A DNA stretch of 14,280 nucleotides, taken from the NCBI RefSeq assembly GCF_000173615.1, contig NZ_ABZS01000016.1:1-14280 (forward strand). Direction: 5' to 3'. The position numbers were made by a program, and so were the translations under genes. This document shows positions 1 through 7,682 of the stretch, piece after piece. Every line of letters starts with the position of its first letter. Position 1 is the first letter of the stretch. A model generated the notes under the pieces. That model had not been told where the DNA came from. It saw nothing but the letters and a program-made list of their open reading frames with translations, and searched no databases. The DNA is from Sulfurihydrogenibium yellowstonense SS-5 (GTDB lineage: Bacteria; Aquificota; Aquificia; Aquificales; Hydrogenothermaceae).

Positions 1-1806
1 ATTGGCAGGTCTGCTGATGAAAATATTGATGTTAATAAAATTTTAAAACATTTTGACGGTGGGGGTCATAAATACGCCGCATCAACCCAAATAGCAGGGT
101 TTTCCTACGAGGATATAAAATCAATCTTAATATTTCTGTTGGAAAAAGAACCGTTTAACTTAAAAAATCTAATAAAAGATGACCTGCCTAAGATAAAGTT
201 TGATACTAAATTTAAAGACTTAGAAAATTTAGTAAAAACTTACAAATATATGATTGTTTTAGACAAAAACGAAAAATATGCAGGAGTTTTGACAAGTCAA
301 ACCGTTAAACTTGGATTAAAACACGGATTAACAGAAGAAAAAGCAATAACTTTTGCCGAAGATTGGTATGTTATCAATTACTCAGACCTAAACATTTTAA
401 AGTTAAAAAAATTGATGGATATAAATAGCGAAATTTTCCCGGTGATAAAAGACGGTAAATATATAGGTGTTATTTACAAAAAAGATATAATTAAACAGCT
501 TTTAAAAGATATTCCGGAAGAAAATTTAACCCATTATCATCTAAAAACATACAATTTCAAACAAAAGCTTGAGAAATTCTTTCCAAAAATACTAATAGAA
601 AAGTTTAAGGAGATTGGAGAGTTATCACAAAAACTTGGATATAGAAGCTTTATAATCGGCGGAGTTGTGAGAGATATTATTTTAAATCGCCCAAATCTTG
701 ACGTAGATATCATTGTTGAAGGCGATGCACCTACTTTAATAAAAGAATATGTAAAAGATAAAAACTATACTTTTTATATTTACAACGAATTTATGACAGG
801 CCAAGTAATAATTGAAAATGGTTTAAAACTTGATTTTTCAACAGCAAGAAAAGAAGAATACCAATCACCGGGAGCATATCCAAGAGTTGAGAAAGCAACA
901 CTTTTTGAAGACCTATACAGAAGAGATTTTACAATAAACACCCTTGCCATAGAAATCACATCCTCAAACTATGGAGTTCTGATTGATTACTTTAATGCAA
1001 TAAAAGATATTAAAGAAAAACGAATCAGAATCTTACACTCTTTAAGTTTTGTAGAAGACCCAATTAGGATTCTTAGAGCATTGAGGTTTGCAGGAAGGTT
1101 TAACTTTAAGTTAGAAAAAAACACTGAAAAACTCTTAACTTATAGCGTTGAAAAAGGATTGTTATTGGTCGCACCGAGAGGAAGAATAAATTTAGAATTG
1201 AGCCTTGCCTTTGAAGAAGAGAAAGCTATCGAGATACTAAAGCTTTATGATAAGTATAAAGTCTTAAATAAAATATTTACTCAGACACATATTGACTCAA
1301 AAAAAGAAATATTATTACAAAAACTTACAGATAATTTAGTTTTACTCCAGCATATAAAACCTTACAATTACAGCAAAACAACAAACTTTTTATATGTCCT
1401 TTTATCTCACTTACCAACAGAGCTTATATATGAGAATCTTAAACTGTATCATTTTGGTAAAGAAGCTAAACTATGCGATAAATTTGTTCAAGATTTTAAT
1501 GAGATTTTGAAGCTTGAAGACATTTTTCAGATTTACAAAATTTTGAAGAAAATAAATTTAGAATACTTACCGGCTATTTTAACTTTGGTAGATGAAGACA
1601 GATATAAAAAAATAATAAAAATTTTTGAAGTAGAGAAAAAACCGTTAATCAAAGGAGAAGATTTAATAGAGCTTGGCTTAGAACCATCAAAGCTGTTTAA
1701 GAATATTTTGGAAGATGTATTAGAAAAACAGCTAAAAGAAGTGTTTAAAAATAAAGATGATATCATAAAATATATAAAAAGTAAATATTTAGAGAGGATA
1801 ATGTGA
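1..1806 (+). CDS. DHH/DHHA1 - CBS - polyA polymerase (CCA-adding type) fusion protein, 5' end outside window
   Basis: The reading frame is open from base 1, so the gene begins before the window; the TTG at 139 is an internal codon, not a start. In window-codon numbering, residues 1-46 end a DHHA1 domain (GRS at 2-4, GGGH near 20-23), as in RecJ/NrnA-like phosphoesterases. Residues about 55-165 look like a pair of CBS domains (IGVIYKKDI). From about 215 a class II nucleotidyltransferase head follows: GGVVRD (220-225), catalytic DVD (234-236) in a LDVDIIVEGD context, RRDFTIN (307-313) and VEDPIRILRALRFAGRF (351-367). These heads add CCA, CC or A to tRNA 3' ends, or poly(A). DHH-CBS-nucleotidyltransferase fusions are known in Aquificota and deltaproteobacteria; in Aquifex CCA addition is split between two enzymes, so which activity this one has cannot be told here. 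The TGA overlaps the next gene's GTG (ATGTGA), so translation is probably coupled. Confidence 0.9.
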   Translation: MGRSADENIDVNKILKHFDGGGHKYAASTQIAGFSYEDIKSILIFLLEKEPFNLKNLIKDDLPKIKFDTKFKDLENLVKTYKYMIVLDKNEKYAGVLTSQTVKLGLKHGLTEEKAITFAEDWYVINYSDLNILKLKKLMDINSEIFPVIKDGKYIGVIYKKDIIKQLLKDIPEENLTHYHLKTYNFKQKLEKFFPKILIEKFKEIGELSQKLGYRSFIIGGVVRDIILNRPNLDVDIIVEGDAPTLIKEYVKDKNYTFYIYNEFMTGQVIIENGLKLDFSTARKEEYQSPGAYPRVEKATLFEDLYRRDFTINTLAIEITSSNYGVLIDYFNAIKDIKEKRIRILHSLSFVEDPIRILRALRFAGRFNFKLEKNTEKLLTYSVEKGLLLVAPRGRINLELSLAFEEEKAIEILKLYDKYKVLNKIFTQTHIDSKKEILLQKLTDNLVLLQHIKPYNYSKTTNFLYVLLSHLPTELIYENLKLYHFGKEAKLCDKFVQDFNEILKLEDIFQIYKILKKINLEYLPAILTLVDEDRYKKIIKIFEVEKKPLIKGEDLIELGLEPSKLFKNILEDVLEKQLKEVFKNKDDIIKYIKSKYLERIM

Positions 1807-2462
1807 AGATACTTTTAGTTGAAGATAATTTAGATTTAAATAATACAATTAGAGAAGTTTTAGAATTAAACGGTTATATAGTAGATTCAGCTTTTGATGG
1901 AAAAGAGGCTTTAAATTTTGCAGAAAATTCAAGTTATGATGTAATTATATTAGATCTAATGCTTCCGGATATTGATGGATTAGAGGTATTAAAAACTATT
2001 AGAAGTAAAGGAATATATACGCCAGTTATAATTCTTACTGCAAAAAACCAAACTAAAGATAAAATAACAGGGCTTGATTTAGGAGCGGATGATTATGTTA
2101 CAAAACCTTTTGATGTTGATGAGCTTCTTGCAAGAATAAGAGCTATTGGAAGAAGAGCGTCTACTGAAAAAAAAGATATAGTTTTAATAGATGATTTAGA
2201 AATAGATTTAAAAAACAAAGTTGTTAAAAAAGCTGGAAAATTCGTAGAACTAACTCCAAAGCTATACTGTATTTTGGAGCAATTAGTAAGAAATAGAGGG
2301 AAGATTGTAAGCTATGAAACTCTGCTAAGTAAATGTTGGGAAATAACGGAAGTTCCTTCAAGGGAAACAATGAGAGCAAATATAAAAAACTTAAGAAAAT
2401 TGATAGACCCAGACAAGAAAATTATAAAGACAATAGAAGGTGTTGGATACAGAATTGAATAA
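1803..2462 (+). CDS. OmpR/PhoB-family response regulator
   Basis: This 219-residue protein is a DNA-binding response regulator that should receive a phosphoryl group from the kinase encoded next to it. Receiver domain residues 1-120: acidic pocket E7/D8, phospho-acceptor D51 (ILDLMLPDIDG), T79 (IILTAK) and K101 (YVTKPF) are all present. A winged-helix effector domain covers about 125-218 and ends in the family-typical IEGVGYRIE. Length is normal for the family. The GTG start lies in the ATGTGA overlap with the upstream nucleotidyltransferase gene. The 3' end overlaps the kinase gene, so the three genes are probably co-transcribed. Target genes cannot be predicted. Confidence 0.93.
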   Translation: MKILLVEDNLDLNNTIREVLELNGYIVDSAFDGKEALNFAENSSYDVIILDLMLPDIDGLEVLKTIRSKGIYTPVIILTAKNQTKDKITGLDLGADDYVTKPFDVDELLARIRAIGRRASTEKKDIVLIDDLEIDLKNKVVKKAGKFVELTPKLYCILEQLVRNRGKIVSYETLLSKCWEITEVPSRETMRANIKNLRKLIDPDKKIIKTIEGVGYRIE

Positions 2463-3642
2463 ATTTCATTTAGACGAATTCCAAACTGTCAGAATAAAGA
2501 TAACTATTTTACTTACCTTTATTATATCCTTGATTGCAGTTATTCTTTCGTACTCTATATACCTTTCTTATGAAAATCAAAAATTAGTTGAGATTGAAGA
2601 TGATATTAAGTTAAAACTAATTCAGGTTATTGATGCTATCGATAAAGATATTTCTCAAATATTTAAATTATCTATGGAAGAAAATACTTTTATTTGTCTA
2701 TACAATTTGACAGATTATCAAAAACTCTGCATAAATAACTTAAATAACTTTCACATAGAAAAAAAATCAATAAATCCAGAAAATATTAAAATTTTTGAAG
2801 GAAGAAATCAGTCCGGAAGTTTAATTTTATATGGTTATAAATACAAATCTCAAAAAGAATACTTCATAGTAATTGGCAAAGATGAAAGTTATCTTAAAAA
2901 CGATTTGGAAAAGCTAAAAAAATCGATTTTTTATTCAATCGCCCTTGTAATAATGCTATCAGGCTTTTTAGCTTACTCAGTTTCTGGAAGACTTTTAGAA
3001 CCAATCAAGAAAAATAAAGAAAACCTTGAAAATGTTTTGAATATAATCTCTCATGATTTAAGAACACCTATAACTATTATCAAAACCAATTTTTATTTGA
3101 TGAAAGCAAAAAAATTTCATAATATTGAAAATAATATAAATCAGATAGAGAAAAATCTTGATTATATTCAAAATATACTAGCAAACGTAGAAGCTTTAAA
3201 ATCTGTTGATAAAAAAGAGATTGAGGAAATTAATATAAACCATCTCGTAAAAGATGTTTTAGCTAAGTTTGAAAATAAGATTCAAGAAAAAAATTTAAGG
3301 ATAGTATTTTCAGAAAAAGATCAAATAAACATAATTGCCAATTACGTAGACATGGAAGTATGTTTTTCTAACTTGATTGAAAATGCAATAAAATATAACG
3401 AAAAAAATGGAATAATAGAGGTCGAATTCGATAAATCAAAAATTAAAATCAAAAATACAGGGAAATCTATAAATAAACCTGAAAAAATATTTGAAAAATT
3501 TTACAGAGAAGACAGTGCTGGAACCACAGAAGGACTCGGTTTAGGATTATCTATAGTTAAAAAAATATGTGAAAAGTATGGTTTTAAAATAAGCTATAGC
3601 TTTAGAGATAACATGAATAATTTCATAATCAAGTTTCGATAA
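2440..3642 (+). CDS. Membrane sensor histidine kinase, partner of the upstream response regulator
   Basis: This 400-residue sensor kinase has TM1 about 19-43, an extracytoplasmic region about 45-160 of unrecognised fold with two cysteines (C86, C97), TM2 about 163-182, a DHp helix with phospho-acceptor H205 (ISHDLRTPI), and an HATPase_c domain. In the ATPase domain the N box is NLIENAIKYN (311-320), an F-box-like FEKFYRED is at 351-358, and the G2 box is GLGLGLSIV (365-373). The G1 box reads KNTGKSI where DxGxGI is usual, so the ATP-lid aspartate is replaced by asparagine (N339), an exchange also seen in some other kinases. Only about 20 residues separate TM2 from H205, so no full HAMP linker is present. 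The start is uncertain: GTG 2440, TTG 2443 and TTG 2455 all overlap the regulator gene and none has a well-spaced ribosome site. Confidence 0.9.
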   Translation: MLDTELNKFHLDEFQTVRIKITILLTFIISLIAVILSYSIYLSYENQKLVEIEDDIKLKLIQVIDAIDKDISQIFKLSMEENTFICLYNLTDYQKLCINNLNNFHIEKKSINPENIKIFEGRNQSGSLILYGYKYKSQKEYFIVIGKDESYLKNDLEKLKKSIFYSIALVIMLSGFLAYSVSGRLLEPIKKNKENLENVLNIISHDLRTPITIIKTNFYLMKAKKFHNIENNINQIEKNLDYIQNILANVEALKSVDKKEIEEININHLVKDVLAKFENKIQEKNLRIVFSEKDQINIIANYVDMEVCFSNLIENAIKYNEKNGIIEVEFDKSKIKIKNTGKSINKPEKIFEKFYREDSAGTTEGLGLGLSIVKKICEKYGFKISYSFRDNMNNFIIKFR

Positions 3643-4055
3643 ATAAGCCACAAATCGAGTGAGAAATCGGGAATTTTGATAATACTAAAGCCTTCAGAAG
3701 TGATGGTGTTCTAAGATTCCTCCAAGTTATATAATTTATGTGTAAAGTAAGCTAATCTTTGTCAGCCATCCTGAAGCTGAAGGTTGAAAGATCTTCTCTT
3801 TTATTGTTATTTGAAAGGAAGAGTAGGCAAAATGAGATTCTTGCCGACTTCGGAACAAAGATGTTGATTTTTGGAAAATTCTTTCAGAATAAGTGAAAAG
3901 CGATGGATAACAAATTAAATAGACACCTTGCTTTCGGATTTTTTACTTACATTCATTAAACTCTAACTTTCTTACTTTTTACATCCTATAGTTGCATTTA
4001 AGAATCTTGTAATCTTTTAGATTTCTCACTTCAAGTTATGAACAAAAATTTACTT
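3643..4055. other. Intergenic gap between converging genes, mostly a dispersed repeat
   Basis: The gap lies between the kinase stop and the stop of the converging diguanylate cyclase gene. Bases 3685-3886 are a copy of the repeat that also occurs at 13913-14116. The remaining ~170 bases (3887-4055) are AT-rich with no recognisable gene. An 18-codon frame from the ATG at 3903 has no convincing ribosome site or recognisable product. No strong GC hairpin followed by a T run was seen for either converging gene. Confidence 0.6.
3685..3886 (+). repeat. Dispersed non-coding repeat, copy A
   Basis: This stretch aligns along its whole length with the reverse complement of 13913-14116, with scattered substitutions and small indels. 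Landmarks in order: a TAAAGyCTT start near 3686; GTTCTAA near 3708-3714; CAAGTT followed by TATAAT at 3730-3735; a CATCCTGAAG arm at 3768; a 20-base block identical in both copies at 3796-3815 (CTCTTTTATTGTTATTTGAA); GAGATTCTT at 3834-3842; and GTTGATTTTTG at 3863-3873. The segment about 3761-3860 has outward arms that are imperfect inverted repeats (ATCCTGAAG... against ...GATTCTT), like the repeated palindromes built on ATTCTGAGCGAAGCGAAGAATCTC-type sequence in several bacteria. No long open frame is present. Confidence 0.75.
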
Positions 4056-5291
4056 TTAAACTACTACCCTGTTCCTTCCTAGCTCTTTTGCTTTGTATAG
4101 TTTTTCATCTGCTTCTTTTATTATTTCATTAATATACTTATTTTTATCTACTTCAGCTAAGCCAAAGCTTGCAGTTATTTTTATTTCTTTACCATCGAAA
4201 TATAGCGGGTTTTCTTCAAGGTCTTTCCTAATTCTTTCTACAATTTCTACAGCATCTTTTAATTCTGTATTTGGAAGTAAAATTAAAAATTCTTCTCCGC
4301 CGATTCTAAATACATAATCAGATTTTCTTAAATTTCTTTTTATAATATTTACAAAATGTTTTAAAGCTTCATCTCCAGTAAGATGGCCAAAAGTATCATT
4401 AATTTTTTTAAAGTAATCCAAATCAGCCATGGCAAGTGTAATGGGAGCATCGGTTATTTGGGAAATTTCTAAAAGTTTTTGAATAATTGTTTCAAAACTT
4501 CTTCTATTAAAAGCTCCCGTTAAAGGGTCTATCGACATTTCTGATTTTATGAATTTTGTGTTTAAATACAAAAATTCATTTCCTATCCAAATCACTATAT
4601 TTTGAATATTTAAAATCATAAAGTAAAGGTCTTTAAATTTTTTGTTTTTCCTGTAGCTTTCTGCAATTTCAATTAGATTGTGAAAATTATTGTGCAGGTG
4701 TTTTAAATCTTTCATAAGATTTACTTCATTAATATAATCTTTCCCTATTTCTTTAAGCCACATGCTAAAATAGCAGTTTTCATGAGAAACGCTATTGAAT
4801 GCTTTGTTTTCTTCTATTGATATTAAAAAATCTTTGAAATAATGGATATGAGTTTTAAATGGATTGGCAAGTAGTGGATGAATTTCTTTGGTTATTATAT
4901 ATTTTTCCATAAAGTCTAACCTATCCTTTAATAAGGATATTTCATCTTTTAAATATCCCAAGGATAGTTCATTTTCCATTTCTTCGAATAGTCTTTCTAT
5001 TCTTTTTGCTTCTCTTAAATCTATAGTGTTTGGTAGGTGTGCTATAAAGTTTTTTCTCAAAAAATCAAAAATTGATATTGCTTCATTAAAAATAATTCCT
5101 AAGTTAGCAAGGTCAAAACCTAATTCCTGAAGTTGGGAAATTTTATTTTTATTTTCCAATACATCTTTTATTAAGTATTTGATTTTTAAAAATGTTTCTT
5201 TACATATTGCAGATTTAAAATTTTTCTCTGCATATGTTAAAAGTCTACCAAAGATAATATCAATCTTGTCTTCTGAAAATTTAAATTCCAT
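4056..5291 (-). CDS. Diguanylate cyclase with a CZB-like zinc-binding region (DgcZ-like)
   Basis: This 411-residue protein should make c-di-GMP from two GTP. The C-terminal GGDEF domain (about 254-411) starts at DPLTGAFNRRSFE, keeps the DLDYFKKINDTFGHLTGDE core and has an intact GGEEF active site (about 331-335). An RKSD inhibitory I-site lies exactly five residues before it, so product inhibition is likely. The middle region resembles the chemoreceptor zinc-binding (CZB) domain of E. coli DgcZ: HYFKDF (H150), HENCYFSMW (C173) and HLHNNFH (H200, H204), with C-to-H spacing of 27 and H-to-H spacing of 4 as in DgcZ. The N-terminal ~140 residues are helical and unrecognised. I chose the ATG at 5291 because GGTGG lies five bases upstream; an in-frame GTG at 5300 is less likely. 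That ribosome site begins immediately after the upstream HDOD gene's stop codon, so the two proteins are probably made together. Confidence 0.9.
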   Translation of the reverse strand: MEFKFSEDKIDIIFGRLLTYAEKNFKSAICKETFLKIKYLIKDVLENKNKISQLQELGFDLANLGIIFNEAISIFDFLRKNFIAHLPNTIDLREAKRIERLFEEMENELSLGYLKDEISLLKDRLDFMEKYIITKEIHPLLANPFKTHIHYFKDFLISIEENKAFNSVSHENCYFSMWLKEIGKDYINEVNLMKDLKHLHNNFHNLIEIAESYRKNKKFKDLYFMILNIQNIVIWIGNEFLYLNTKFIKSEMSIDPLTGAFNRRSFETIIQKLLEISQITDAPITLAMADLDYFKKINDTFGHLTGDEALKHFVNIIKRNLRKSDYVFRIGGEEFLILLPNTELKDAVEIVERIRKDLEENPLYFDGKEIKITASFGLAEVDKNKYINEIIKEADEKLYKAKELGRNRVVV

Positions 5292-5300
5292 TTTTACCAC

Positions 5301-6512
5301 CTAAACTAACTTTGTAAAACTTTCCACCCATTCATAGCTTTGTATCGTAATGTCAGCTATTCTATCCTTTGGAATATTAAGTTTATTAACATATTCTTTA
5401 ATTTTATTTTTATCATTCTTTTCTACAGCTATTGCTAAAGACAATAATTCTCCAAAATATCCCCTTCCTTCTTTTATATCTTTTTCTAACTCCTCGCTTA
5501 AATTTAGATGTCTTAGAATTATCGAAAGCGGGGCTTTGAAGATTCTTTCTGCAAAGGATAAAATTCCAAATAAAAACGCTGTTTCAGCTATGTTTATATC
5601 ATTATTTATTTCTTTACTTAACAATTCCATAAATTTTCCTCTAAAAAGTGCAGCTTTTACTACCTCCCTATCTGTATCTTTATTAGATACTGACATCATA
5701 GATATTAACATCAACCAATTTATAAGGTTTTTCTTTCCTAAGTATATAACCGTTCTATTGACTGATGTTATAGGGCTTCTTAGATAAAAAAATGAAGAGT
5801 TTACATATTTCAATAATGCCACACTTATTTCGGGATTAGCTTTAATTGCTTCTGCAATTTCATTTAAATTATCTTCTTCATGTACATACCTAATTATTTT
5901 AAAAGTATCTAATTTGTTAAAAACATCGGTATCCGACTCTAATTTTTCAGGTTCTTTAAAAAACTCCCCTTCAAATAATTCAAATCCAAGGTCTTTTGCT
6001 TTATTAAAATCATACAAACTATCTACATTATTGGCTATCATTGTAAATGGAAGTTGACGTAAATTATGAATTAAATTTATTTTTTCATCAGATATGCCAG
6101 AAACATCAATAAATACAAAGTTAAACAAACCTGAAAAAGATATTAAAAAATCAATATCAATATTTTCTAAAGTATCTAAATCTATTGCAAATCTATATCC
6201 ATCATTTCTATATTCTTTAACTTTTTCTTGAACATTTTTAGACTTAAGATTTGTATAGTCAATCGTAATAGTAAATATCTCTTTTGGTATTAAGTTTAAA
6301 AATTCTGTAAATATTAAGATATCTGAAGTTACTTTTATAAAGGCTTCTTTTCCAGACAAAATTGATACAATGTCTATATCCGAGATTAACGAATATAGTT
6401 TTTTAACAGTTTGCTTAAAATCTTCATTTTCATAATCATACTTTATTTCATATGCAACTAAATTTTGATTTTTGTCAAATATAGGAATTTTACATAAGTA
6501 TATGTTTTCCAT
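5301..6512 (-). CDS. Degenerate EAL-HDOD signalling protein (YuxH/CdgJ type)
   Basis: This 403-residue protein has two parts. Residues 1-190 follow the EAL fold (CKIPIFDKNQNLVAYEI at the start, FELFEGEFFKEPE at the end) but lack catalytic residues: there is no ExL signature (YEIKY instead) and the DDFG position reads DLDT (111-114). It should therefore bind or sense rather than hydrolyse c-di-GMP. Residues about 198-395 form an HDOD domain (ANPEISVALLKYVNSSFFYLRSPITSVNRTVIYLGKKNLINW), a non-catalytic HD relative used in signalling assemblies. The length fits the EAL-HDOD family, whose known members affect motility and biofilm formation. The ATG at 6512 has AGGAGGG seven bases upstream. The gene starts 25 bases after tatC and stops at the ribosome site of the diguanylate cyclase gene. 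The partner and output are unknown. Confidence 0.85.
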   Translation of the reverse strand: MENIYLCKIPIFDKNQNLVAYEIKYDYENEDFKQTVKKLYSLISDIDIVSILSGKEAFIKVTSDILIFTEFLNLIPKEIFTITIDYTNLKSKNVQEKVKEYRNDGYRFAIDLDTLENIDIDFLISFSGLFNFVFIDVSGISDEKINLIHNLRQLPFTMIANNVDSLYDFNKAKDLGFELFEGEFFKEPEKLESDTDVFNKLDTFKIIRYVHEEDNLNEIAEAIKANPEISVALLKYVNSSFFYLRSPITSVNRTVIYLGKKNLINWLMLISMMSVSNKDTDREVVKAALFRGKFMELLSKEINNDINIAETAFLFGILSFAERIFKAPLSIILRHLNLSEELEKDIKEGRGYFGELLSLAIAVEKNDKNKIKEYVNKLNIPKDRIADITIQSYEWVESFTKLV

Positions 6513-6536
6513 ATTTTTCCCTCCTATATTTATTAT

Positions 6537-7316
6537 TTATGCTTCTATTTTTTCTTTAATAGAAACTATCTCTTCTTTATACTTCATGCTTTTTGGATAT
6601 AAATATTTTGCCATAAGAATGGAAATTTCATAAAATAATATCAAAGGTATGGCAAGCATTAATTGACTGATTGCATCCGGTGTAGGTGTAATTATTGCTG
6701 CAATAATGAAAGATAAAACTATGAAATAAGGACGAGATTTTACCAAAAATTCTGGTGTTACTAACCCAAGTCTTGCTAATAAAGATAATACAACCGGCAG
6801 TTCAAAAGTCAATCCGAAAGCTAAAATCATTCTAAGGACAAAAGATATATATTCCTTAACTGAAAAGATAGCTTCCGCTCCAAGTTGGATATTACCGAAA
6901 TTGATAAAAAATCCAATTGCGACAGGTAGGACCAAATAAAATGAAAATAAACATCCTATGATAAAAAATAGTGTAGTAAAAATGACAAAAGGAAAAACAA
7001 GTTTTTTTTCATGCTCATACAATGCAGGTTCTATAAATTTCCAAATTTGATAGAAAACGAAGGGAGAAACTAAAATAAATCCTGCAAGAAATGAAATTTT
7101 AAATGCGGTAAAAAATGGCTCGGTTGGAGATAAAAAGTATAATTTTAAGTTTGGATCAACTTTCAGTAGCGGTATTTTTAAAATTTCAAATAAATAATTT
7201 GCTTTTGTAAAGGCTACTACCGTTCCAATAATGACAGCTAAAACAATTCTAATTAACCTTGTTCTTAGCTCTGCCAAATGCTCTGTTAGTGGTGCTTCAG
7301 GAAGCTGGTTATCCAT
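6537..7316 (-). CDS. tatC: Twin-arginine translocase subunit TatC
   Basis: This 259-residue polytopic protein is the signal-peptide receptor core of the Tat system, which exports folded, often cofactor-containing proteins across the inner membrane. Family marks are visible: N-terminal EHLAELRTR (12-20, with the conserved E16), SPTEPF (63-68), FYQIWKFIEPALYEHEK (88-104), GLTFELP (169-175) and TPTPDAISQLMLAIPLILFYE in the last membrane segments. Six hydrophobic segments fit the family topology. The ATG start lies inside the last codons of tatB (8-base overlap), so the two are translationally coupled. The C-terminal tail is charged and ends in EKIEA. Confidence 0.96.
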   Translation of the reverse strand: MDNQLPEAPLTEHLAELRTRLIRIVLAVIIGTVVAFTKANYLFEILKIPLLKVDPNLKLYFLSPTEPFFTAFKISFLAGFILVSPFVFYQIWKFIEPALYEHEKKLVFPFVIFTTLFFIIGCLFSFYLVLPVAIGFFINFGNIQLGAEAIFSVKEYISFVLRMILAFGLTFELPVVLSLLARLGLVTPEFLVKSRPYFIVLSFIIAAIITPTPDAISQLMLAIPLILFYEISILMAKYLYPKSMKYKEEIVSIKEKIEA

Positions 7317-7659
7317 TTATATTATCCTCGTCGTTCTTTTCTCTTTTGAAAGTTATCTTCTCTCTTTCAACAGTTTTTACTGGCTCAGATTTTTTTATTT
7401 CTTTTTCAAACTCTTTTTCAAAATCAATTTTTACCGGCTCTTCTAACTTTTTTGTTATATCAGATTTTATGTCGTATTCTATTTCTTTAACAGACTTAAG
7501 GTCGGTTGCAACTGAAGATTTTACATCATCAACAGCAGATTTTAACTCTCTATAAAACTTACCTAAGGACTTTGCTACTTCCGGAAGTCGTTGGGGTCCT
7601 AAAACTATTAAAGCTACAACTAATATAACTAATAACTCTTGGAATCCTATGCCAAACAT
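7309..7659 (-). CDS. tatB: Twin-arginine translocase subunit TatB (TatA/B family)
   Basis: This 116-residue protein has one N-terminal membrane helix (about 5-20), the hinge LGPQRLP, an amphipathic helix and a long charged, lysine/glutamate-rich tail. MFGIGFQELLVILVVALIVLGPQRLPEV is much closer to TatB than to TatA: it has E8 in the helix and GPQRLP rather than the FG-K hinge of TatA. TatB forms the substrate-binding site with TatC. GGAGG lies six bases before the ATG. The gene overlaps tatC by 8 bases and follows the Omp85 gene by 23 bases. No separate tatA is in the window; it may lie elsewhere, or this protein may serve both roles. Confidence 0.92.
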   Translation of the reverse strand: MFGIGFQELLVILVVALIVLGPQRLPEVAKSLGKFYRELKSAVDDVKSSVATDLKSVKEIEYDIKSDITKKLEEPVKIDFEKEFEKEIKKSEPVKTVEREKITFKREKNDEDNING

Positions 7660-7682
7660 TTTTAGCCTCCAATTATATTTTA

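Noticed and set aside
139..1806. TTG at 139 as the start of a 555-residue CBS-nucleotidyltransferase
   Set aside because: The same frame is open back to base 1 and encodes the GRS and GGGH motifs of a DHHA1 domain, so the TTG is internal to a longer fusion gene.
3903..3959. 18-codon frame starting ATGGATAACAAA in the gap after repeat copy A
   Set aside because: There is no good ribosome site, no recognisable product and no supporting context.
3643..4055. Intrinsic terminators for the converging kinase and cyclase genes
   Set aside because: No GC-rich stem followed by a T run was found; the hairpins present belong to the dispersed repeat.
4093..5787. Plus-strand frames opposite the diguanylate cyclase and EAL-HDOD genes
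   Set aside because: They are serine/phenylalanine/isoleucine-rich antisense shadows of well-supported minus-strand genes.
7231..7555. Plus-strand frames across the tatB/tatC junction
   Set aside because: They are antisense shadows of tatB and tatC, hydrophobic only because of the base composition.
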